Shown here: positions 7,491 to 12,587 of the stretch, in pieces
Layout: each line of letters starts with the position of its first letter
Numbering within the stretch: the stretch's first letter is position 1
Assembly (NCBI GenBank): GCA_014377155.1
Contig: JACMQD010000185.1
Location: 1 to 12,587 of the forward strand
From: Herminiimonas sp.
Lineage (GTDB): Bacteria > Pseudomonadota > Gammaproteobacteria > Burkholderiales > Burkholderiaceae
Length of the DNA stretch: 12,587 nt
Direction: 5' to 3'
Program-made: the position numbers and the translations under genes
Notes under the pieces: model-generated
What the model saw: the letters and a program-made list of their open reading frames with translations, nothing else
Databases searched by the model: none
Told to the model about the DNA's origin: nothing

Positions 7491-8705
7491 ATGATAAATC
7501 CTTGCAGTGATCCTTCGGGCCGTAACACCAGATGGCTGCGCAACGTCACCCGGCTCATGAGCCTGATCGGGATTACCCTGTTTACCGGCGTGTGTACAGC
7601 ACAGGCGCTCACCATCGAGCCGCATTTGAATGAGCAGGTGGTCATGATCACCGCAAGTGCGCGCCAGGTTGTGGCACAAGCGTCGGTGCAACTGGAAACC
7701 ACGATCTTCAAGCCACCTGGGGACGGTCCGTTTCCGGTCATGATCATGAATCACGGGAAGGCGATCGGTAACCCCCATGGCCAGAAGCGTGAACGCTTCA
7801 TCGTCATCAGCCGGGAATTCATCAAGCGCGGCTATGCCGTCGTGATCCCGATGCGCAAAGGATTTTCCAAATCGTCCGGCGACTACCAGGACGGCTTGTG
7901 CGACATGACCGCCAACGGCCAGAGTCAGGCCGATGATCTGCAAACCACGATCGATTACCTGCGCACGCAGCCGTGGGCCGATGCCAATCGCGTGGTGGTC
8001 GGTGGACAGTCGCACGGTGGCCTGACAGCAATGGCGTTCGGCACGCGCAATGTGCCAGGCGTGCGGGGTCTGATCAATTTTGCGGGCGGTTTGCGGGTGC
8101 ACGGCGGCGATTGCCGCTGGCGCAGTTCGCTGGTCGATGCTTTTGCAAGCTATGGCAGCAAGACTGCCACACCCAGCATCTGGTTCTATGGCGAGAACGA
8201 CAGTCACTTCGACCCGATCATCGCGGCCAGGATGTTTCAGGCGTATATCGGCTCCGGTGGCGTCGCCCGCATGATCGCCTACGGTGCGTTCAAGAAGGAT
8301 GCCCATAGCCTGAGCGGCAGCCGTGACGGCGTGAAGGTGTGGTGGCCCGAAACGGAAAAATTCCTGAAGGAGATTGGCCTGCCGACAGACGAGGTGATCG
8401 CCATTGCCGATGACCTGAAATTTGCCCGGACCGATTTCGCGACCCTCACCAATGTCACGGCGATCCCCTACCTGGAGGATAGCGGACGCGAGCAGTATCG
8501 CGTTTTCCTCGGCAAGCCACTGCCACGCGCTTTTGCGGTTTCGTCCAGCGGCGCATGGAGCTGGGCCGAAGACGGCGACGATCCGGCGTCCTACGTGCTG
8601 GAACACTGCCAGGCAAAAAGCAGTCAGCCCTGCAAGCTCTATGCGGTCGACAACGATGTGGTGTGGGTGGAGAAAGCGCCACTGACAGCTTCCAACAGTC
8701 GCTGA
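7491..8705 (+). CDS. Exported alpha/beta hydrolase (dienelactone-hydrolase-like) with extra C-terminal domain
   Basis: Secreted or periplasmic serine hydrolase of unknown substrate, 404 aa from ATG 7491. The N-terminus has a basic region (RNTRWLRNVTR), a hydrophobic core (MSLIGITLFTGVC) and a cleavage-like AQA near residue 39. The catalytic triad is readable: nucleophile Ser174 in GGQSHGGL, acid Asp237 in YGENDSHF, and His272 in KKDAHSL; MNHGKA (86-91) fits the oxyanion strand. After the hydrolase fold (to about 300) comes a domain of about 90 residues with YRVFLGKPLPRAFAVS, SGAWSWAEDGDDP and CKLYAVDNDVVW, containing Cys373 and Cys381. I have the impression of this module in other betaproteobacterial exported proteins, but cannot name it. 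The start is uncertain: 7377 and 7557 are in-frame ATGs and none has a strong ribosome site; 7491 best explains the signal peptide. Confidence 0.85.
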   Translation: MINPCSDPSGRNTRWLRNVTRLMSLIGITLFTGVCTAQALTIEPHLNEQVVMITASARQVVAQASVQLETTIFKPPGDGPFPVMIMNHGKAIGNPHGQKRERFIVISREFIKRGYAVVIPMRKGFSKSSGDYQDGLCDMTANGQSQADDLQTTIDYLRTQPWADANRVVVGGQSHGGLTAMAFGTRNVPGVRGLINFAGGLRVHGGDCRWRSSLVDAFASYGSKTATPSIWFYGENDSHFDPIIAARMFQAYIGSGGVARMIAYGAFKKDAHSLSGSRDGVKVWWPETEKFLKEIGLPTDEVIAIADDLKFARTDFATLTNVTAIPYLEDSGREQYRVFLGKPLPRAFAVSSSGAWSWAEDGDDPASYVLEHCQAKSSQPCKLYAVDNDVVWVEKAPLTASNSR

Positions 8706-8733
8706 TTGTCGAAGCGGTTTAAACGCACAGAAT

Positions 8734-8765
8734 AAAAAAAAGCCCGCTCGAGAGCGGGCTTAAAT
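8734..8765. terminator. Bidirectional intrinsic terminator, strongest on the minus strand
   Basis: A perfect 10-bp GC-rich inverted repeat (AAGCCCGCTC at 8740-8749 and GAGCGGGCTT at 8752-8761) forms a tight hairpin. On its left is a run of eight A (8734-8741), which gives a U-tract after the hairpin for minus-strand transcripts. On the right the plus strand has only TTAAATCTAT, a weaker tail. It lies 29 bases after the hydrolase stop and can serve it, but its best orientation ends RNA coming from the SET gene or from a small RNA in between. Confidence 0.85.
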
Positions 8766-8776
8766 CTATATCAAAG

Positions 8777-8798
8777 GAGGAGACATAGAGGAGACAAA
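8777..8798 (+). repeat. Tandem 11-bp repeat containing GAGGAGA
   Basis: GAGGAGACATA (8777-8787) is followed directly by GAGGAGACAAA (8788-8798), ten of eleven bases identical. On the plus strand each copy resembles a ribosome-binding site, and an ATG follows at 8805; on the minus strand each is an anti-Shine-Dalgarno sequence. The plus-strand frame from 8805 runs only 59 codons to 8984 and lies antisense to the end of the SET gene, so it is not called as a gene. Confidence 0.7.
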
Positions 8799-8913
8799 CC
8801 AAGTATGGCGAGGTTGGCCCGTGATCGCCAATTTTCATTTTCAATAGGTGTTATGGCATCCATGAATATCATCTGTCGTCGACGCTGGTGTCCCGTCCGC
8901 GTCGGCCTGACAA

Positions 8914-9459
8914 TCAACGTTTCGGCGCCAGCATGGTACCGCGGCACGTCGGCGCGCCGCACAGACAAAGGTATGCCCGTTTAAGTTTGGCCGTATGCCG
9001 CCCTTCCATCGTCAGCCGGTAGTCGTAATTGAGCTCCTCACCCGGTGCGATGTCGCGCAACGCGTGAATGAAAATCCTTCCTGCATGTTCGCGTGCCTCG
9101 CAGTTGGGCTCGCAGGCGTGATTGATCCAGCGCGCCGCGTTGCCGCCCGCGCCACCGTCGATCAGTCGACCATCCTCGAGACTGAAGAAAAACGTGTGGT
9201 AGGGATTATCCGGATCCGTGCCGCTGCGCTCGGCAGCGAGTTCGGCGGCGATCCGCTCGCCCTTGTATTCCATCACGCGTAAGTCGGCGGCAATGTCGTG
9301 CGTTGCAAACACCCCCCTGCCGTGGATCGGTGAATGACGCACCACATACGCCTTGGTACTCGGGTGCCGCACTGGCGGGATGTCATCACTGCGGTATGAA
9401 ACCGGTCGCACAGTGTCAGCTAAATGGTCGAGCGTGTCGTAGGTCTTGCGAGATGTCAT
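8914..9459 (-). CDS. SET-domain protein-lysine methyltransferase-like protein
   Basis: Predicted S-adenosylmethionine-dependent protein-lysine methyltransferase, 181 aa, cytoplasmic, target unknown. After about 35 extra residues the SET domain begins (VRHSPIHGRGVFATHDI, 40-56). It continues with GGNAARWINHACEPNCE (105-121), which holds the conserved RWINH-C-PNC cofactor motif, and GEELNYDYRL (140-149), which holds the catalytic Tyr region. A complete post-SET zinc site follows: Cys165-x-Cys167-x4-Cys172 (CLCGAPTCRG), expected to bind zinc together with Cys116, as in eukaryotic enzymes. All hallmark residues are present, so it should be active. The start is ATG 9459; no Shine-Dalgarno is visible before it. 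It faces the hydrolase convergently and stands alone. Bacterial SET proteins are usually explained by old transfer from eukaryotes; base composition here is like the neighbours, so any transfer is not recent. Confidence 0.9.
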   Translation of the reverse strand: MTSRKTYDTLDHLADTVRPVSYRSDDIPPVRHPSTKAYVVRHSPIHGRGVFATHDIAADLRVMEYKGERIAAELAAERSGTDPDNPYHTFFFSLEDGRLIDGGAGGNAARWINHACEPNCEAREHAGRIFIHALRDIAPGEELNYDYRLTMEGRHTAKLKRAYLCLCGAPTCRGTMLAPKR

Positions 9460-10146
9460 GGCGGGATCGGCGGATATGCGGCATTGTTTGATCGTATAAA
9501 AAGACGCGGGTGCGCGACATACGATAGCAGGATTGCCGGCAGTCCGGTTGACGGAAGCATCGGCGTCATCGGTCGCGCAGCAGTTACATCAATTGTCAAG
9601 CCAGTCTTAATGCGGACACGATTTTTTATTACGTGACGACTGTACGACATCGGCAATCACAAGTTCTTCATCAAACCTGAAACCGGGTGCGACATACTTA
9701 CGTATGACTTGTAGGCGCCTGTCGAACGGCCCACAGTGCAAAATGCCAATAACAAAATCGTTGCGCTCTGTATTGCGAATGCGCGTCGTAACGCTTTTTA
9801 CCATGCGGTGTTGCTCTGTGCGAACGAGGATCTATTTCGAGGGTTTCTTGTGCATTGCAACTGGTCGATGTTTGAATTGCACCGATTTTCTTGATCGAGC
9901 GACAAGACACTGCAATGACAAAAAAATTCCATGCAGACGACTTAATTTTACAAAATCAAACACAATTCGTCTTGTCATAAAATGCGAACGATGTACCGCG
10001 AATTAAGGTGTTACAGAATTCTGAATTTTACCAATTCATCTGCATGAAATACCTTTCGACGGCGCAAAAGTGCGCGTATTATTAAATTGCGGATTAGAAA
10101 AAATGCAGTCCGATTTGGATGGTTAGATTTGGTAATTACATCTTAG
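9460..10146. other. AT-rich intergenic region without a convincing gene
   Basis: Nearly 700 bases between the start of the SET gene and the inverted-repeat element before prkA. GC drops visibly, most of all in 9900-10145. Short structures seen: a 6-bp inverted repeat TCGTAT/ATACGA (9491-9496, 9519-9524), a 10-bp palindrome CAGAATTCTG (10014-10023), and a small GC hairpin GCGCA-AAAG-TGCGC (10062-10075). One weak small frame (9607-9804, minus) is listed separately. I see no clear promoter for prkA here, neither a good sigma70 pair nor a GG-N10-GC sigma54 site. It could be a regulatory region, a decayed gene, or the scar of a lost mobile element. Confidence 0.5.
9607..9804 (-). CDS. Doubtful small hypothetical protein
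   Basis: A 65-aa open frame from ATG 9804. The composition is protein-like (for example NDFVIGILHCGPFDRRLQVI, then RFDEELVIADVV), with balanced charged and hydrophobic residues. Against it: there is no Shine-Dalgarno upstream, third-position GC is near half while neighbouring genes are clearly GC-rich there, and I know no homologue. It could be a real small gene, a remnant of a longer decayed one, or chance. Confidence 0.22.
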   Translation of the reverse strand: MVKSVTTRIRNTERNDFVIGILHCGPFDRRLQVIRKYVAPGFRFDEELVIADVVQSSRNKKSCPH

Positions 10147-10245
10147 AGCGCCTAACAGAATATTCAAGACCAGGCGTGTCGTCGCCGCCGGTACGCCTGC
10201 ACTGCAAGAGGGCGCAGCGACCTCAGGGACATTCTGTTAGGCGCT
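10147..10245. repeat. 99-bp element with perfect 15-bp terminal inverted repeats, attC-like
   Basis: AGCGCCTAACAGAAT (10147-10161) is exactly the reverse complement of ATTCTGTTAGGCGCT (10231-10245). Inside are a second perfect inverted repeat, CAGGCGT (10171-10177) with ACGCCTG (10193-10199), and a small GAGG/CCTC stem (10208-10224), so the whole could fold as a branched or cloverleaf shape. The outer arms contain GCCTAAC (10150-10156) and GTTAGGC (10236-10242), which match the integron attC outer core consensus RYYYAAC and GTTRRRY, 93 bases end to end and within the attC size range. TTCAAG at 10163-10168 recalls the inner box. Against attC, the spacer next to the core is also fully paired. 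Alternatives are a miniature inverted-repeat element or a structured prkA leader. No clear target duplication flanks it. Confidence 0.8.
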
Positions 10246-10285
10246 ATCACATACGACCGGTAGAACATCAGCAAAGGATATTCAC

Positions 10286-12208
10286 ATGAAGATCTTTGAC
10301 AACTACGCAGCACGGTATGAGCGGACTCGCGAAGAAGAGTTTTCGCTGCAGGAATATCTCGATCTTTGCAAAAAAGATCACCTTGTCTACGCCAGCGCCG
10401 CCGAGCGCATGCTAGCCGCCATCGGCCAGCCCGAGTTAATCGATACCCGGCATGATTCGCGCCTGTCGCGCATCTTTGCCAACAAGGTCATCAAGATCTA
10501 TCCTGCATTCCGTGAATTTTATGGCACCGAAGAAGTCATCGAGCAAGTGGTGGCTTACTTCCGGCATGCAGCGCAAGGCCTGGAAGAACGCAAGCAGATC
10601 CTGTATCTGCTCGGTCCCGTCGGCGGCGGCAAATCGTCGATTGCCGAAAAACTCAAGTCGCTGATGGAAAAAGTGCCGTTCTATGCGATCAAGGGTTCTC
10701 CCGTGAACGAGTCGCCGCTCGGTCTGTTCAACGAGGACGAAGACGGCATCATACTCGAAGAAGACTACGGCATTCCACGCCGCTACCTGCGTACCGTGCC
10801 CAGCCCTTGGGCGGTCAAGCGGCTGCACGAATTCAACGGCGACATAAACCAGTTCCGCGTGGTGCGCCGCTATCCGTCGATTCTCAAGCAGATCGCCATT
10901 TCGAAGACCGAACCGGGCGACGAAAATAACCAGGACATTTCATCGCTGGTCGGCAAGGTCGATATCCGCAAGCTCGAGGAATATTCGCAGGACGATCCGG
11001 ATGCATACAGCTATTCCGGCGGCTTGTGCCTGGCTAATCAGGGCCTGATGGAATTCGTCGAGATGTTCAAGGCGCCGATCAAGGTTCTGCATCCGCTGTT
11101 GACGGCGACCCAGGAAGGCAACTTCAAGGGTACCGAAGGCTTCGGCGCAATCCCGTTCGACGGCGTCGTGCTGGCCCACTCGAACGAGTCGGAATGGAAA
11201 GCCTTCCGCAACAACAAGAACAACGAAGCGTTTCTCGACCGGATCTATATCGTCAAGGTGCCTTATTGCCTGCGGGTGACCGACGAGATCAAGATCTACG
11301 ACAAGCTGGTGCAGAATTCGTCGCTGTCGCAAGCGTCGTGCGCGCCGGGCACGCTGAAAATGATGGCGCAGTTCGCGGTGTTGTCGCGTTTGAAGGAGCC
11401 CGAGAATTCGAGCATCTTCAGCAAGATGCAGGTCTATGACGGCGAAAACCTGAAGGATACCGATCCCAAGGCCAAGTCAATGCACGAATACAGCGATTAT
11501 GCCGGCGTCGACGAAGGCATGAACGGGCTGTCGACACGCTTCGCTTACAAGATCCTGTCGAAGGTGTTCAATTTCGATACCACCGAAGTGGCGGCCAATC
11601 CGGTGCATCTTTTATACGTGCTAGAGCAGCAGATCGAGCGCGAGCAGTTCGCGCCTGAAACCGAACAAAAATACCTGGCCTACATCAAGGAATACCTTGC
11701 TCAACGCTATGTCGAATTCATCGGCAAGGAAATCCAGACGGCTTACCTGGAAAGCTATTCGGAATACGGCCAGAACATCTTCGACCGTTACGTGACGTTC
11801 GCCGATTTCTGGATTCAGGATCAGGAGTTCCGCGATCCCGACACCGGTGAGAGTTTCGACCGCAATGCACTGAACAACGAACTCGAAAAAATCGAGAAGC
11901 CGGCCGGGATTTCTAACCCGAAAGATTTCCGCAACGAGATCGTCAATTTCGTGTTGCGCGCGCGGGCCCATAACGAAGGCAAAAACCCGGTGTGGACCAG
12001 TTACGAAAAACTGCGGACGGTCATCGAGAAAAAAATGTTCTCGAACACCGAGGAACTGTTGCCGGTCATATCGTTCAATGCCAAAGCGAGTGCCGACGAT
12101 GCTAACAAGCACAAGGAGTTCGTTGCCCGTATGGTCGACAAGGGCTACACGGCCAAGCAGGTGCGGTTGCTGTGCGAATGGTATCTGCGCGTGAGGAAGT
12201 CTTCGTAG
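10286..12208 (+). CDS. prkA: PrkA/YeaG family serine protein kinase (AAA+ type)
   Basis: Cytoplasmic AAA+-like protein of the PrkA (YeaG) family, reported as a serine kinase in Bacillus and linked in E. coli to nitrogen starvation and stress survival together with YeaH. It is 640 aa, close to E. coli YeaG. The start ATG 10286 has AAGGA (10274-10278) seven bases upstream. The N-terminal AAA domain (about 1-385) shows Walker A GPVGGGKSS (110-118), the LCLANQGLMEFVEMFK stretch (247-262) with the acidic Walker B position, VLAHSNESEW (295-304; sensor Asn300), and FLDRI with Arg319. The family-specific C-terminal part (about 390-640) includes DYAGVDEGMNGLSTRFAYKIL and ends in VRLLCEWYLRVRK. It is followed by yeaH, so prkA-yeaH is conserved here. 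The usual third member, spoVR (ycgB), would lie beyond the window. Its leader contains or abuts the inverted-repeat element. Confidence 0.95.
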   Translation: MKIFDNYAARYERTREEEFSLQEYLDLCKKDHLVYASAAERMLAAIGQPELIDTRHDSRLSRIFANKVIKIYPAFREFYGTEEVIEQVVAYFRHAAQGLEERKQILYLLGPVGGGKSSIAEKLKSLMEKVPFYAIKGSPVNESPLGLFNEDEDGIILEEDYGIPRRYLRTVPSPWAVKRLHEFNGDINQFRVVRRYPSILKQIAISKTEPGDENNQDISSLVGKVDIRKLEEYSQDDPDAYSYSGGLCLANQGLMEFVEMFKAPIKVLHPLLTATQEGNFKGTEGFGAIPFDGVVLAHSNESEWKAFRNNKNNEAFLDRIYIVKVPYCLRVTDEIKIYDKLVQNSSLSQASCAPGTLKMMAQFAVLSRLKEPENSSIFSKMQVYDGENLKDTDPKAKSMHEYSDYAGVDEGMNGLSTRFAYKILSKVFNFDTTEVAANPVHLLYVLEQQIEREQFAPETEQKYLAYIKEYLAQRYVEFIGKEIQTAYLESYSEYGQNIFDRYVTFADFWIQDQEFRDPDTGESFDRNALNNELEKIEKPAGISNPKDFRNEIVNFVLRARAHNEGKNPVWTSYEKLRTVIEKKMFSNTEELLPVISFNAKASADDANKHKEFVARMVDKGYTAKQVRLLCEWYLRVRKSS

Positions 12209-12315
12209 TCTATGATGGTATTGTTAGCTGTTGAAGAAGGAACGACGAAAAGTTGCAGGGACGAATGCGCGAGCGGTGGCGACCAAACCGCACTTGCCAT
12301 TGGCGAGTGAGTGCG

Positions 12316-12332
12316 CGTCGATGGCATCGACG
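12316..12332. promoter_or_regulatory. 17-bp palindrome in the prkA-yeaH gap
   Basis: CGTCGATG and CATCGACG flank one central base, giving eight-base arms that are perfectly complementary. It could be a dimeric-regulator operator for a yeaH-proximal promoter, an mRNA hairpin between the two genes, or chance. The 263-base gap (12209-12471) is long for an operon and otherwise holds nothing I can support as a gene or a clear terminator. Confidence 0.35.
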
Positions 12333-12471
12333 AGAATATGTCGCCCGTGGTATGCGTTGCTGTTAAATTTTCGTCGCGTTTGTCTTTGACGCACAATATG
12401 TCAGATCAGGTGTCTGAGTTGATCGACCACTGCAACGTCATGCGCAGCGGTTTCACTCGCAGGAGGCAATA

Positions 12472-12587
12472 TTGGTTCAGCTTATCGACCGGCGTTTGCA
12501 GGGCAAGAACAAATCCGCCATCAATCGTGGCCGTTTTCTGCGGCGCCATAAGGTCCAGATCAAGGAAGCGGTAGCGCGGGCAGTAAA
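12472..12587 (+). CDS. yeaH: YeaH/YhbH (DUF444) family protein, N-terminal fragment
   Basis: The first 38 codons of a DUF444 protein, cut by the right window edge. The opening residues [18 protein letters not shown] and [18 protein letters not shown] match the strongly conserved start of YeaH, the usual partner encoded next to PrkA (YeaG). The start is TTG 12472: a perfect AGGAGG (12461-12466) lies five bases upstream, and no in-frame ATG or GTG fits between. The nearby ATG at 12440 is in another frame. YeaH proteins carry a von Willebrand-type metal-binding domain later in the chain, not visible here. It is probably co-transcribed with prkA despite the 263-base gap. Confidence 0.9.
   Translation, partial: MVQLIDRRLQGKNKSAINRGRFLRRHKVQIKEAVARAV

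Larger units (their letters stand above)
8734..8802 (-). ncRNA. Candidate small RNA or 3'UTR-derived RNA with tandem anti-Shine-Dalgarno motifs
   Basis: On the minus strand, two CU-rich copies (GTCTCC followed by TC, then TCC) come from a tandem 11-bp repeat at 8777-8798 and sit just before the strong hairpin and U-tract at 8761-8734. An unpaired UCUCC seed near an intrinsic terminator is the layout of several Hfq-dependent small RNAs. The 5' end is unknown; no convincing dedicated promoter was found between here and the SET gene, so release from the 3' end of the SET mRNA is more likely than independent transcription. The function is inference only. Confidence 0.25.

Noticed and set aside
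7476..8606. Minus-strand open frame of 376 codons opposite the exported hydrolase gene
   Set aside because: It is antisense to a gene with an intact catalytic triad and shows no family pattern of its own.
8771..8968. 65-codon minus-strand frame overlapping the end of the SET gene in another frame
   Set aside because: Its C-terminus is simply the translated CU-rich repeat, and no ribosome site is seen. A 30-codon version from an internal ATG is equally unsupported.
8805..8984. 59-codon plus-strand frame behind two Shine-Dalgarno-like repeats
   Set aside because: It runs antisense into the end of the SET gene, has no protein-like pattern or known homologue, and the repeats are better explained on the minus strand. 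It is kept only as a note.
12212..12310. 32-codon frame just after prkA
   Set aside because: It has no ribosome site and an unconvincing composition.
12311..12574. Plus-strand frame of 87 codons spanning the start of yeaH
   Set aside because: It overlaps the well-conserved yeaH N-terminus in another frame and has no motif.

Overview
The window looks like chromosomal DNA from a betaproteobacterium, most probably Burkholderiales of the Oxalobacteraceae type (Herminiimonas, Collimonas or Herbaspirillum-like). This is inferred from moderately high GC, from GC-rich third codon positions in the clear genes, and from the gene set. No rRNA, tRNA, CRISPR array, transposase or integrase gene was seen. 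The order reads as ordinary core and housekeeping chromosome with a few less understood pieces.

Left part (1-3650): a class A penicillin-binding protein with intact glycosyltransferase and transpeptidase motifs, then 3-methyladenine DNA glycosylase I (tag), then a small exported protein of unknown function with its own likely promoter. All three are on the plus strand.

Middle (3650-7060): a two-gene minus-strand operon, a histidine phosphatase followed 14 bases later by an ADP-dependent NAD(P)H-hydrate dehydratase (nnrD). A plausible minus-strand promoter lies in the region shared with the divergent yegD-like gene, which encodes an Hsp70-type ATPase without a substrate-binding domain. A small DUF6139-like protein faces yegD convergently.

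Right-middle (7060-10285): a sigma70-like promoter precedes an exported alpha/beta hydrolase with an extra C-terminal domain. This gene converges on a SET-domain protein methyltransferase with a complete post-SET zinc site. Between them is a strong hairpin whose U-tract serves the minus strand, next to a tandem 11-bp repeat. Read on the minus strand, the repeat gives two anti-Shine-Dalgarno motifs just before the terminator, as in a small regulatory RNA. Then comes about 0.8 kb of AT-richer DNA with no convincing gene, ending in a 99-bp element with perfect 15-bp inverted ends that matches the outer attC core consensus.

Right end (10286-12587): prkA (yeaG), a full-length AAA+/kinase protein, and the first 38 codons of its usual partner yeaH (DUF444), which starts at TTG behind a perfect AGGAGG and is cut by the window edge. 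In enterobacteria this pair is linked to stress and nitrogen starvation.

I did not find a clearly new multi-gene system. The best leads are the candidate anti-SD small RNA, the attC-like inverted-repeat element, and the SET methyltransferase.
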